Notes: a model not told the origin generated them from the sequence alone. DNA of 64,000 nucleotides from Eubacteriales bacterium (GCA_030536575.1 JAUNPS010000002.1:1-64000), one strand, 5' to 3'; shown: positions 51,309-60,458, counted from the first letter of the stretch. Made by a program: numbers and translations.

Positions 51309-52838
51309 CTAATACCCAAGCCCCCGGTCGATGACCGTTCCGTCCACCGCGTTCACCGTCAAACGGCTGAAAGCATCCCTGGCAATGACACTGACGCCGG
51401 TTTCCCCGTTATAAGTGTACTGCTCTTCGCTTCTTCCGAAGAAATCCCACACCGGAACCAGAATGCCGGTCGTATTGTCCGCCCCCGGATCGTAAATACG
51501 CGTATAGCCCAGCGTTACGCGCGTAATCTCCAGTTTCTGGCTGTCCGCATACGCGGTGCCCGTATTCTTAACCGTGATCATTTTTTCAAAAATTTCCGCA
51601 ATTTCCGGGAAACTCATCATTTCCACATTCTGTACCTGCTGTTCCCCGACTTCATACAGATTCAGGATCGAGGCCTGCTGCAGCCCTTCCTGGTTCACAT
51701 AACATTCAATGCGCTCATAACTCCACGGCTCCAGCGTGCTTTCCATGGACTCCAGGCCGCCGCCCACGTCTTCCTCATAGGTAACAGGAAATCCGTTAAT
51801 ATCCCTGGTATAAGCCACCAGATAACCGCCGTCCGTATAGCTGACGTTCATTCCAATCAGTTTTGATTTCACGGCCAGTCCGGTATGTTTCGCTGAAAAA
51901 TCCGTAAGTCCCAGCTTTTCCATATAAGAGTCAGCAATTTTGACGGCTTCCTCCGCCGTAATGCCTGCCATTTCCTGTGCCTCTTCCTTTGTCGGCAGTC
52001 CGCCTGTTCCCGTGTCCTCCTCGCTGTTATAATCCGGTTCTACCCAGTTTCCGCTAATGTCTGAGGTGCCATCCTCCGGATTCCAACTGCTGAACGTAAT
52101 TTCCATCGGGTAAGAACCCGTGTTTTTCAGCTTATAGCTCCAAATACTTCCATCCTCAAGTTCCGCCGCATAGAACGCATAGCCGTCTTCGTCTAATGTG
52201 GGGGTTACTTCTACCTTCTCCCGCGTCTCCGGCGCATTCGCATAAATCTGCTCCCAACTGTCAATGTCATCCTGCAGGCTGTAGATTTCCTCTTCCGGAA
52301 TATCCGTGCCATCCCAGGCTGCAATATATCCATAAGGATCCAGGTTCCCTTCCGCCTGATATTCCTTCAGTTCATTTAATTTCTGAAGCGCCTCTTCCTT
52401 GGTATACTGAAAATAAGACGTTCCGTCGTAAATGGGGGCATCCCCGGAAAATGCGCTTACGACCGTATCAATCCATTCCTGGTCGAACGCACGCCGTCCC
52501 ACCTGATAGACGGAGACAGTTTCCACATCCGGTACTTCTACAGTCGCATTGCAGGTCAGCGTAAAAATGCCGTCCTCGCTCGTTGCAGAAGCCTCGTAGA
52601 TTTCCGGGACTTGCAGGCGCTTTGCAAGCGCGTTCTGGCTCGCCGCCGTCTCCTGGACGCTCTCGGATTCCGACGGCGTTTCCGTTTCTTCGGCCCCTTC
52701 GGTCGCTTCCTTATAATTTTCCATGTTCTGGCTGCCTTTTTCTCTCACAATGGATTGCTCCGGCGTTTTCGCACAGCCTGTCAGAAGAATGCTCCCCGTA
52801 AGGAGCGCCGCCAGATTCCAATACGTTTTTTTCTTCAT
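51309..52838 (-). CDS. Large lipoprotein of an ABC/two-component cluster (DUF6034-like), function unknown
   Basis: A 509-residue exported lipoprotein: lipobox LTGC with the lipidated cysteine at residue 22, then a Glu/Ser/Thr-rich spacer to about residue 70. The mature part reads as two extracytoplasmic alpha/beta domains with regulator-like EVE repeats and a final domain with the segment GILVPVWDFFGRSEEQ, reminiscent of PepSY/YycI-like folds. Large lipoproteins like this (I recall the DUF6034 name) occur beside ABC-2 permeases in gut Firmicutes. The ATG has GGAGGGG upstream. It probably senses or binds something outside the cell for the kinase or the transporter. Confidence 0.75.
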   Translation of the reverse strand: MKKKTYWNLAALLTGSILLTGCAKTPEQSIVREKGSQNMENYKEATEGAEETETPSESESVQETAASQNALAKRLQVPEIYEASATSEDGIFTLTCNATVEVPDVETVSVYQVGRRAFDQEWIDTVVSAFSGDAPIYDGTSYFQYTKEEALQKLNELKEYQAEGNLDPYGYIAAWDGTDIPEEEIYSLQDDIDSWEQIYANAPETREKVEVTPTLDEDGYAFYAAELEDGSIWSYKLKNTGSYPMEITFSSWNPEDGTSDISGNWVEPDYNSEEDTGTGGLPTKEEAQEMAGITAEEAVKIADSYMEKLGLTDFSAKHTGLAVKSKLIGMNVSYTDGGYLVAYTRDINGFPVTYEEDVGGGLESMESTLEPWSYERIECYVNQEGLQQASILNLYEVGEQQVQNVEMMSFPEIAEIFEKMITVKNTGTAYADSQKLEITRVTLGYTRIYDPGADNTTGILVPVWDFFGRSEEQYTYNGETGVSVIARDAFSRLTVNAVDGTVIDRGLGY

Positions 52839-52892
52839 TGATTCTTCCCCTCCTGTCCAGGCCATTATAAGAAATTTTTTATTTCCGGGTCT

Positions 52893-54293
52893 TCATCGGC
52901 TTGTAACCAAATTGTAACGAAGCCCGATCCGGGTTCCCTGCCCTTCTCCGCTTGCGATTTCCAGCTTCCCGCCATGCAGCCGGGCAATCTGGCTGCACAG
53001 AGCAAGGCCCAGCCCCGCGCCGCCTTCCTTTCGCGCCCGCGACTTATCTACCATATAAAAAGGCTCCGTAATCCGCGCAATCTCCTCCTGCGGAATTCCA
53101 TTGCCCTGATCTTCCACAAAAATGCCCTCCGCCGAACCGGTCAGGCGGATGGCCATTCCCGGCTGGCTGGCCTTGCGCGCATTGTCGATCAGGTTGGTCA
53201 GGAAACTGAGCAGCAAATCTTCGTCGCCCTGGATTTCGCACGCATTGCTCAAATCGACTTCCAGGCGCAGATTCTTTTCTTTTAAGCTGTAATGCGTAAT
53301 CTCCTTCACGCGCCCGAAAAGTTCGGACAATGCGACCGGCTTCTTTTCAATCGCATCTTCCCCGGACAGTTCCACAAGCTGAAGCATTTTGACGGAAAGA
53401 CGCGAAAGCCGCCTGCATTCTTCCTCAATGTAGCCCAATGCGTCCGCCTGCTTTTTCGGAGAAAGCTTCACCCTCTGCAAAAGCTCGGCGTAGCCCTGGA
53501 TTCCGGTCATGGGCGTTTTCAGCTCATGGGCCAGCGCGCCCAGAAGCTGCCGCTGTTTTTCGTTCATTTCCTCCAATTCGCCAATGTGCTCTTCCACCTT
53601 GTCCGCCATCCGGTTAAAGCTGGCCGCGACTTCGCCGACTTCGTCTGTTCCGGGATTTGGAATCCGCACCCCGTAATTTCCATTGGCAATCACATTTGCT
53701 GCATCCCGCATCCGGTCAAAGGGCCGGAAAATCCTGCGGATGATCCCTGTCAGCACCGCCAGCAAAAGCAGCGCCAGCAAGAGCGCCACGCCCACGCCTT
53801 TCAGGAACATTGCTTCATTCTCCTGATAAATTCCAGTAATGTCCCGATAATGGAGAATCCGGAAGCGGTCTGTGCCCGAATAAACGATGGCATCCTTGTA
53901 CAGAATGAGCAAATGCTTTCCATTCACCGTTTCGAGAAACGTCTGATTCCGTTCCGGTTCCACCGCATTCCCGCTCAGGCTCTCCACCGCAAATTCATAC
54001 GGCGTACTGTTCGCAATCTCCTCGCCATTATAATAAAGAACGGCATCCGTGCTGTACGCGGCGATAAACCGCATGCGCCCGACCGCCTTTATGAACGACG
54101 TATCTTCCAGATTCTTCGCGTTCATTTCACTCTGGAAACGGTTCACGTCTTCATCCAGAGCCTGCCACTCAGATTCCACAATGTTTTCAATCATCTGCTT
54201 CTGCGTCTCCGTCAGACTCCATACGGAAAAAATCTGAGACAAAAGCAGCAGCAAACCCACGGCTGCTGCTGAAATTTTCGTTCTGAACTTCAT
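52893..54293 (-). CDS. Sensor histidine kinase
   Basis: A 466-residue membrane kinase. A first helix at about residues 8-28, an extracytoplasmic sensor of about 135 residues, a second helix at about 165-185 and a HAMP domain to about 240 precede the HisKA site HELKTP with phospho-acceptor His256. The C-terminal ATPase domain has DQGNGIP and GLGLALC boxes. It overlaps the response-regulator stop by ATGA. The sensor region has no recognisable ligand domain; a lipoprotein encoded next in line may be its partner. Confidence 0.93.
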   Translation of the reverse strand: MKFRTKISAAAVGLLLLLSQIFSVWSLTETQKQMIENIVESEWQALDEDVNRFQSEMNAKNLEDTSFIKAVGRMRFIAAYSTDAVLYYNGEEIANSTPYEFAVESLSGNAVEPERNQTFLETVNGKHLLILYKDAIVYSGTDRFRILHYRDITGIYQENEAMFLKGVGVALLLALLLLAVLTGIIRRIFRPFDRMRDAANVIANGNYGVRIPNPGTDEVGEVAASFNRMADKVEEHIGELEEMNEKQRQLLGALAHELKTPMTGIQGYAELLQRVKLSPKKQADALGYIEEECRRLSRLSVKMLQLVELSGEDAIEKKPVALSELFGRVKEITHYSLKEKNLRLEVDLSNACEIQGDEDLLLSFLTNLIDNARKASQPGMAIRLTGSAEGIFVEDQGNGIPQEEIARITEPFYMVDKSRARKEGGAGLGLALCSQIARLHGGKLEIASGEGQGTRIGLRYNLVTSR

Positions 54294-54955
54294 TCCCGAT
54301 CCTCCAGGCGGTATCCAATCCGCGGAATTGTCTTGATCACGTCGCCGAAATCCAGTTTTTTGCGGATGCGGCCGATGTGGACGTCGATGGTGCGCGTCTC
54401 GCCCTCGAAGTCCACGCCCCAGAGCGCGTCCAGAAGCTGTTTCCGGCTGATGGCAATGTTTTTGTATTTTACAAGGAGCAGGAGGCAGTCGAATTCCATC
54501 GGCTTAAAAGGAATTTCTACCCCTGCTTTTTTCACCACCCGCTGTTCCGGAAAGATTTCCACGTCCCGGACGCGCAGGCAGTTTTCGTCTTTTTTGTAGC
54601 GTTTCAGCACCTTCTCCACCCTTACCAGCAGCTCCAGCATTTCGAAGGGCTTTACCAGATAGTCCTCCGCGCCGTCTTTCAGGCCTTTTACCTTGCTCTG
54701 CAAGTCCCCGCGGGCGGTCAGGAAGATCACCGGGATGCCTTTTTCTTTCAGTTCCGGGAGCAGGGCGAAGCCGTCCTTGCCCGGCAGCATGACGTCCAGC
54801 AGCGCCAGATCGTAATGGGGATTTTCCTGCAGGTGGGCGCTGGCGGCGGTGCCGTCGTAGAAGGGGACGGTGATGTAGCCGGCGGTTTCCAGGTTTAGGC
54901 GGATGAGTTCGTTGATGTGTTCTTCGTCTTCGATTACGAGGATGGCTGCGTTCAT
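54290..54955 (-). CDS. OmpR/PhoB-family response regulator
   Basis: A 221-residue regulator. The receiver has the acidic pair E9/D10, phospho-acceptor Asp54 (LLDVMLPG) and the conserved Lys in the LVKPFEMLELL loop. The C-terminal winged helix contains ISRKQLLDALWG and TRTIDVHIGRIRKKL. First gene of the cluster, followed by its kinase. AAAGGA precedes the ATG. Confidence 0.95.
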   Translation of the reverse strand: MNAAILVIEDEEHINELIRLNLETAGYITVPFYDGTAASAHLQENPHYDLALLDVMLPGKDGFALLPELKEKGIPVIFLTARGDLQSKVKGLKDGAEDYLVKPFEMLELLVRVEKVLKRYKKDENCLRVRDVEIFPEQRVVKKAGVEIPFKPMEFDCLLLLVKYKNIAISRKQLLDALWGVDFEGETRTIDVHIGRIRKKLDFGDVIKTIPRIGYRLEDRE

Positions 54956-54984
54956 GGGCGGAGTCCTTTCTGGGGTTTGAGATT

Positions 54985-55013
54985 ATTTTATAGCAGGGGG
55001 AGGGGTTTGGCAA
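54985..55013 (-). promoter_or_regulatory. Sigma-A-type promoter of the two-component/ABC cluster
   Basis: Minus strand: -35 TTGCCA (55008-55013), 17-bp spacer, -10 TAAAAT (54985-54990), about 30 bp before the response-regulator ATG. Confidence 0.6.
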
Positions 55014-55213
55014 GGTGGTGGGGTGTAACCATTTTGTAAACGAGGCGGATGAATTTTTGTCCCATTATCCCAAACTTCATAGGAAAACGAACTTTATTCC
55101 TTCTTTCCTGTTATACTCTTACCAGAATATCGCTCTTTCATTAAGGATTGGACGCCTGCATTTTCATGTATGCCCTTCTTTGAAGAGAGCTAAATTGGAA
55201 GGAGAAGAATCTT

Positions 55214-57544
55214 ATGAACAAATGGAAACGGCATGTATTTTTTCTATTTTTATCTCTGGCTGGTTTTTTGATTATGCTGACACCAGCCAAAGTATCTGCG
55301 GATCAGGCACCCATTGCCAAAAGCTCTACGATTACTTTTGGAAGTTATCCGCAGTCTGCCAGTGGGAGCTATGCACCTGTGGAATGGATTGTTCTGGATA
55401 CGTTCGAGGATCATTCCATTCTTGCAGTCAGCAAATATGTCCTTGGAACAGGGAGATCTGCCGCGATTGAATTGAAGGTTACCGAAACGGACGACACTTC
55501 TTACAACTATTCGATGAGGCTGTTGACTGGAGACGAAATCGCACGCTACTCTCTGGGCGCCGGTGTACCAACAGCGTATGCCAAAAAACAAGGCGTCCAA
55601 GTGAATGATGAAGGATTTTGCGCCTGGTGGGCGGACTTCGGTGAAAATGATACCTGGGCGAATCCTGCCTATTTCTATCCGGTTGTTTTTGCTGATGGGA
55701 ACTATGCTTTATGGGCGCCAGGCTCACTTGGATCTGGTCAAACAAGCGGCGTGGGATGCCGCCCGGCAATCGTACTTAGTCCAGTACCAGATGTAACAAT
55801 CCAATTTAATGCACAAGGTGGAAGCGTCAGCCCTTCTTCGAGAACGCTCAAAGAAGGGAAAAACTATGGGAAGCTTCCAACTCCAACGAGGACTGGTTAT
55901 AAATTTAGCGGCTGGTACTTGGATTCAAGCTGTACGATGCCTGTTTCAGCGGATTCTCTTGCTTACGAGTCCTGTACGCTCTACGCAAAATGGACGCCCA
56001 TCAAATATACCATATCCTTCCAGTCCAATGGCGGAACCGGAAAAATGAGCAGTATGAAATGCAGTTATGACGAGCGTTACACCCTCAGGAAAAATGCATT
56101 TAAAAGAGAAGGCTACACTTTCAAAAACTGGAAAGCCTCAAACGGAAAAACCTATAAGGACGGACAATCCGTAATGAATCTGTTAAACACCTCCGGAACA
56201 GTTACGCTCTCTGCGCAATGGACCAAAAAAACAGAATCCGTTACGATTAAATTTAACCCTATGGGCGGCTCCGTTTCTCCAAAATCCAAGAAGGTAACGA
56301 AAGGCAGCGCGATCAAAACATTGCCCACTCCCGTAAGAAAAGGCTATGACTTTGCCGGATGGTACTCAGACAAAACTTACGTAAATGTCGTAACTTCCTC
56401 GAAAATCATGAAAAAATCCTGCACACTCTACGCAAAATGGAAAGTAAAGGAGAATCAAATTAAATACCATTTGGACGGAGGAACCCTCCCGGCTTCCGCT
56501 CCAAAAAAATTCACGAAAAATACGGCAGATATCATCCTCCCAACTCCTACGAAAAAAGGATACGACTTTGTCGGCTGGTACTCGGACAGCCAATACATCA
56601 ACAAAATTACAAAAATTAAAAAGGGGACAAACAAAGATGTAGACGTCTACGCCAAATGGAAGCCCATTAAATATACAATCAGCTTTGATGCCAACGGCGG
56701 TACTGGGAAAATGGATGACCTGGTGTGCACCTATGGAAAAACCTATACCCTTCCGCTGAACAAATTTAAAAAGAGCGGAGAAAAATTTAAAGGATGGATG
56801 GCCCCCAATGGAACGCTCTATACGGATGGCGCAGAAATCAAAAACCTTTCAAGCAAATCGAAAACGGTCCGGCTGACCGCCCAATGGGACGACACGAATA
56901 AAATCATCGAAAACCTGAAAAACGATACCACCCTGAAACTTGGCTCAAAGAGGGCGATGATCATCCAGGTTACCAAAGATATGCTTGACAAAAATTACGA
57001 CCCGAAATTTATCGCCGGAATGCTCGCAAACATCTACAAAGAAGGAAACGTCGGGAAATTTGAAAACTCCAATTATCAATCGAATCCCGCAAATAAGCCC
57101 TCCTATTTAAAGATCATGGATGAAAAATACAATTACCAGAAAAAATATTCCGGTAAAAATATCACGCAAGTTTCCCTTTCTTCCTTAAATGACCTTTTGA
57201 CCCAGCTGTCCAATGATGGGTGGAAAAATGGAAAATTTGGTTTGGGCTGCTGCCAGTGGACTGGGAGCCGGACAAAAACGCTGGTATCCCTATACATGAA
57301 ATATTCCGGCGGAAAAGACTACATAACCACGGCACAGGCAATTAAGGCCGAAAGCAAAATGATCGTTACCGAATTATCCGGCAGTTATAAGAGCATCTAC
57401 AGTTCCTGGTCAGCATCCAATAAAACCGCTTATTCAGCCGGAAAGCTCATATGTACAAAATACGAGCGTCCGAAAGATCGCGGCCAGGCGGAAATCAGGG
57501 CAAATTTGGCAACACAGTTTTATAATGTCATGATGAAGGATTAA
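55214..57544 (+). CDS. Secreted protein with InlB B-type repeats and a C-terminal phage-tail-lysozyme-like domain
   Basis: A 776-residue secreted protein. A signal peptide of about 30 residues is followed by a DUF6273-like module (residues about 35-190, with W-W-A-D-F-G and C-R-P-A-I). Five tandem InlB_B/Flg_new repeats, each ending in Y-A-K-W or T/S-A-Q-W, span about residues 195-560. The final 200 residues hold a domain with the G-L-G-C-C-Q-W-T-G motif and an earlier I-Y-K-E-G-N glutamate, fitting the phage tail lysozyme fold. There is no sorting signal or membrane anchor. It is more AT-rich than its neighbours. It probably degrades or binds cell-wall peptidoglycan, possibly of other cells; this is inference. 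Confidence 0.82.
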   Translation: MNKWKRHVFFLFLSLAGFLIMLTPAKVSADQAPIAKSSTITFGSYPQSASGSYAPVEWIVLDTFEDHSILAVSKYVLGTGRSAAIELKVTETDDTSYNYSMRLLTGDEIARYSLGAGVPTAYAKKQGVQVNDEGFCAWWADFGENDTWANPAYFYPVVFADGNYALWAPGSLGSGQTSGVGCRPAIVLSPVPDVTIQFNAQGGSVSPSSRTLKEGKNYGKLPTPTRTGYKFSGWYLDSSCTMPVSADSLAYESCTLYAKWTPIKYTISFQSNGGTGKMSSMKCSYDERYTLRKNAFKREGYTFKNWKASNGKTYKDGQSVMNLLNTSGTVTLSAQWTKKTESVTIKFNPMGGSVSPKSKKVTKGSAIKTLPTPVRKGYDFAGWYSDKTYVNVVTSSKIMKKSCTLYAKWKVKENQIKYHLDGGTLPASAPKKFTKNTADIILPTPTKKGYDFVGWYSDSQYINKITKIKKGTNKDVDVYAKWKPIKYTISFDANGGTGKMDDLVCTYGKTYTLPLNKFKKSGEKFKGWMAPNGTLYTDGAEIKNLSSKSKTVRLTAQWDDTNKIIENLKNDTTLKLGSKRAMIIQVTKDMLDKNYDPKFIAGMLANIYKEGNVGKFENSNYQSNPANKPSYLKIMDEKYNYQKKYSGKNITQVSLSSLNDLLTQLSNDGWKNGKFGLGCCQWTGSRTKTLVSLYMKYSGGKDYITTAQAIKAESKMIVTELSGSYKSIYSSWSASNKTAYSAGKLICTKYERPKDRGQAEIRANLATQFYNVMMKD

Positions 57545-57569
57545 GGCTCCTAGTTTCTGACATACAAAA

Positions 57570-57602
57570 GGTGCGCAGCGTTCTCCCGAACAACTGCGCA
57601 CC
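57570..57602 (-). terminator. Rho-independent terminator after ilvE
   Basis: GGTGCGCAG (57570-57578) pairs with CTGCGCACC (57594-57602), with an inner GTTC/GAAC stem. On the minus strand it exits into TTTTG. It may also stop the convergent lysozyme-like gene. Confidence 0.8.
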
Positions 57603-57614
57603 TCAAATCACTCT

Positions 57615-58640
57615 TTACTGAATAACCTCTATCCATCCTTCCGGCGCCTGAATCCGCCCCATCTGGATGCCCGTCAGCGTCTCATACAACTTCTTCGTCA
57701 CCGGCCCCATCTCCGTCATACCGCTGGGGAAGCAGATCTCCTTCCCATGATCCACAATCTTTCCAACCGGCGAAATCACCGCCGCCGTACCGCACAGGCC
57801 GCACTCCGCGAAATCCTTCACCTCTTCCAGCGTAATCTCGCGCTCTTCCGCTTCCAGTCCCAGATACTCCTTCGCCACATAAATCAGCGAACGGCGGGTG
57901 ATCGAGGGCAGGATGCTGTCCGACTTGGGCGTAACGACTTTTCCGTCTTTGGTCACGAACAGGAAGTTCGCGCCACCGGTCTCTTCTACTTTCGTCCGGG
58001 TAGCAGCGTCGAGGTACATGTTTTCGTCGTAGCCCTGGTGATGGGCGTCTACGATGGCATGCAGGCTCATGGCGTAGTTCAGGCCTGCTTTAATATGGCC
58101 GGTTCCGTGGGGGGCCGCACGGTCGAAGTCGCTGACGCGAATGGTCAGAGGCTTTACGCCGCCCTTGAAGTAGGGGCCTACCGGGGTACAGAATACACGG
58201 AACTGATACTCGTCCGCGGGCTTTACGCCGATGACGGGATTACTTCCGAACATGTAGGGACGGATGTATAAGGTCGCGCCGGAACCATAGGGCGGAACGT
58301 AAGCCGCATTCGCCGCAACAACCTGATGGATCGCATCCAGGAAACGCTCCTTCGGGAATACCGGCATTTCCAGACGCTTCGCAGAATTCTCCAGACGCTC
58401 GGCGTTTAAGTCCGGGCGGAAGGTCACGATCCGGCCGTCCTCGGTGGTGTAGGCTTTCAGGCCTTCGAAAACGGTCTGGGCGTACTGCAGGACGCCGGCG
58501 CATTCATTAATCACAACATTCGCATCGGAGGTCAGGGTTCCTTCGTCCCATGCTCCGTCTTTATAATTCGATACGTAACGTTTTTCGGTTTCCACATAGC
58601 CAAAGCCCAGATTGGCCCAGTCGATGTTTTTCTTTTCCAT
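57615..58640 (-). CDS. ilvE: Branched-chain amino acid aminotransferase
   Basis: A 341-residue class IV PLP enzyme that transaminates leucine, isoleucine and valine with their 2-oxo acids. Motifs include YLRPYMFG-type YIRPYMFGSNP, the PLP lysine region TGHIKAGLNYAMSL, and the EETGGANFLF and GTAAVISPVG segments, typical of the large bacterial/eukaryotic-type BCAT. It is monocistronic. GGAGG precedes the ATG. Confidence 0.94.
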   Translation of the reverse strand: MEKKNIDWANLGFGYVETEKRYVSNYKDGAWDEGTLTSDANVVINECAGVLQYAQTVFEGLKAYTTEDGRIVTFRPDLNAERLENSAKRLEMPVFPKERFLDAIHQVVAANAAYVPPYGSGATLYIRPYMFGSNPVIGVKPADEYQFRVFCTPVGPYFKGGVKPLTIRVSDFDRAAPHGTGHIKAGLNYAMSLHAIVDAHHQGYDENMYLDAATRTKVEETGGANFLFVTKDGKVVTPKSDSILPSITRRSLIYVAKEYLGLEAEEREITLEEVKDFAECGLCGTAAVISPVGKIVDHGKEICFPSGMTEMGPVTKKLYETLTGIQMGRIQAPEGWIEVIQ

Positions 58641-58663
58641 AATTTTTCCTCCTTTTCCGCTGT

Positions 58664-58723
58664 CAGGGATTTCCCTGCAAAAACTATTATATTTGATTAT
58701 AGCACGCTTTTTTTATTCGTAAA
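58664..58723 (-). promoter_or_regulatory. ilvE promoter and leader hairpin
   Basis: Minus strand: -35 TTTACG (58718-58723), 16-bp spacer, -10 TATAAT (58696-58701). A perfect CAGGGA/TCCCTG hairpin (58664-58677) lies in the short leader just before the ribosome-binding site. No T-box features were found. Confidence 0.65.
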
Positions 58724-58830
58724 GTACATTTTTTTCAAAAATGTGATAGATTTAAAGTGTCCCTTTCGAAATAATAGATGTAAACAACATTTCCGATCAG
58801 TGGCCGCTGAAGAAAGGACAGGCGTATGCG

Positions 58831-59391
58831 ATGAAAATAAACGACCAAAATTTTATCAAAGAATTAAAAAAGCATAATGAGAAAGCGCTTCTCTTTTGTA
58901 TTGACCGGTATGCAGGGCTTTTAAATTCCATTGTCTCGAAGCATCTGTATTCGATGAAAGACCGGCAGGGAGAATGCTTAAACGACATTTTTCTGGCAAT
59001 CTGGGAGAACATCGAATTCTACGATGAGACGAAAAATTCTTTCCAGAACTGGATCGCAGGCATTGCCCGCTACAAATCCATCGATTATCTGCGGAAATAC
59101 CTGACCGAACGCCAGGAGGTGAACTGGGAGGACGTCGTCCTTTCCGAGGAAGATCAGGCTCTGGAAACCCTGCTGGAACAGGAGCTGTCCGAGGAGCTGG
59201 AAATGATCCTTGGCTGTTTAAGCCCCACCGACCGGGAAATTTTCCTGAAACTCTTCTACGAGGAAAAGACCCCCGATGAAGTCAGTCAGGAAATGGGCAT
59301 GAAAAAAGAAACCCTTTACAACCACATTTCCAGGGGAAAGCGGCGTATCCGCCGGAAATTCCCCTCATTTCGAAAGGAGTATGGCTCATGA
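58831..59391 (+). CDS. ECF-type RNA polymerase sigma factor
   Basis: A 186-residue sigma-70-family factor. Region 2 includes NSFQNWIAGIARYKSIDYLRK, and region 4 is a helix-turn-helix with LSPTDREIFLKLFYEE and MKKETLYNHISRGKRRIR. It ends in a four-base overlap with its anti-sigma-like gene, the usual arrangement for ECF pairs. The signal and regulon are unknown. The ribosome-binding site AAAGGA is somewhat far (about 13 bases) from the ATG. Confidence 0.9.
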   Translation: MKINDQNFIKELKKHNEKALLFCIDRYAGLLNSIVSKHLYSMKDRQGECLNDIFLAIWENIEFYDETKNSFQNWIAGIARYKSIDYLRKYLTERQEVNWEDVVLSEEDQALETLLEQELSEELEMILGCLSPTDREIFLKLFYEEKTPDEVSQEMGMKKETLYNHISRGKRRIRRKFPSFRKEYGS

Positions 59392-60374
59392 GTAAACATG
59401 TATATCAGCTTTTAAATAATGTAGAAACCGATTTTTCCGAATACGAAACCGAACGTCCCCTCTCCGAGTTTGAATTGGCTGCGCTGAAGAAAAAAGTGCT
59501 GTCCTCCGTCAAACCGAAAAAGAGCCGCAAAGGCCTGGCTGCTGCGGCCTGCCTGGCCCTGTGCCTTGCCGGACTTGGCCTTGGCCCCCTGAATCTTCCG
59601 GTTCGCGCGGCCGCGAAACAGCTCGTCTACCACATCCAGGAATTTTTCGGCACAAAGGCCGACCTGACCCCTTACACCGAAATCCTGAATCAGGCCGTCA
59701 CGGAAAACGGCGTGACCCTTACGCTGAATGAAGTGATTCTGGACGGGGAATCCCTGCTGGTTTCTTATACGCGGGAGGGTTCTTCGACCCTGATTACCCC
59801 TCTCGCCTATGTGAACGGGACGCTTCAGACGGGCGGATACAGCGGCGGCGTCCGTACCGATAACGACGGAATCATGATGGCGGTGATGGACATTGACCTG
59901 AAAAATGTAGATGTAAGCGGCAATCTCGATATTGAACTTCAGTTCCTCGATGACGCCGGTGATTCTTCCTGGAACTTCACCTTCTCCGCTTCCGGCAGTG
60001 AATTAAGCGCCAAAACCCAGGAAATCCCGCTGGGAAACAGCTTTTCCCTGCCGGACGGCTCCACCATCCGCCTGACTTCCTTCCGGACAAATGACCTGAG
60101 CCAGAAAATTTATTATGAAGTTGAAAACCCGGTGGAATCGTATAACCTTCAGCTTGTGGGAAACGACAACCTTGGAAATCCCATCCTCTTTACCCTTTCC
60201 CGTTCAAGCGAAACCGGCGGCAGGCTGAACCTGGATACGCTCACCGGACTCATCGGGGAAGATGCCTCTTCTCTTACGCTGACGCTGTACGCCTGCCAGA
60301 TGCCGAAAGAGAGCGGACGGGAACCGAATGATTATGAGCCGGTTGGCGAGCCTTTTACCATTTCGCTTCGTTGA
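59388..60374 (+). CDS. Putative anti-sigma factor with DUF4179 extracytoplasmic domain
   Basis: A 328-residue single-pass membrane protein. A short cytosolic N-terminus (about 45 residues, which would hold the sigma-binding part) precedes a helix at about 48-67 and a large outside region containing a DUF4179-type domain and Ig-like strands. There is no zinc-binding H-x3-C-x2-C motif. Coupled translation with the ECF sigma supports an anti-sigma role; the signal sensed is unknown. Confidence 0.8.
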   Translation: MSKHVYQLLNNVETDFSEYETERPLSEFELAALKKKVLSSVKPKKSRKGLAAAACLALCLAGLGLGPLNLPVRAAAKQLVYHIQEFFGTKADLTPYTEILNQAVTENGVTLTLNEVILDGESLLVSYTREGSSTLITPLAYVNGTLQTGGYSGGVRTDNDGIMMAVMDIDLKNVDVSGNLDIELQFLDDAGDSSWNFTFSASGSELSAKTQEIPLGNSFSLPDGSTIRLTSFRTNDLSQKIYYEVENPVESYNLQLVGNDNLGNPILFTLSRSSETGGRLNLDTLTGLIGEDASSLTLTLYACQMPKESGREPNDYEPVGEPFTISLR

Positions 60375-60382
60375 TTTCCGTA

Positions 60383-60410
60383 TTGACTTCTCTTCCTCAG
60401 GCGTTAAAAT
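60383..60410 (+). promoter_or_regulatory. Sigma-A-type promoter upstream of the M24 peptidase
   Basis: -35 TTGACT (60383-60388), 16-bp spacer, -10 TAAAAT (60405-60410), with the predicted start near 60417, only about 11 bases before a terminator-type hairpin. Confidence 0.65.
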
Positions 60411-60427
60411 AGTAGCATAACCGGAGG

Positions 60428-60458
60428 ACTGCCGTAGCTTCTTACGGCAGTTCTTTTT
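60428..60458 (+). terminator. Intrinsic-terminator hairpin between the anti-sigma gene and the M24 peptidase
   Basis: ACTGCCGTA (60428-60436) pairs with TACGGCAGT (60443-60451), followed by TCTTTTT. It can end the sigma operon. It also lies between the promoter at 60383-60410 and the peptidase start at 60485. Confidence 0.85.

Noticed and set aside
53292..54272. 326-codon plus-strand frame opposite the histidine kinase
   Set aside because: Typical shadow composition; the kinase motifs are on the other strand.
58641..58760. T-box leader before ilvE
   Set aside because: The leader is too short and has only a simple hairpin, with no specifier or terminator/antiterminator pair.
57545..58830. 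tRNA or rRNA genes in the intergenic gaps around ilvE and elsewhere
   Set aside because: No cloverleaf with a TTCRA-type arm or conserved rRNA sequence was found by reading the gaps; weak copies cannot be excluded without a scan.
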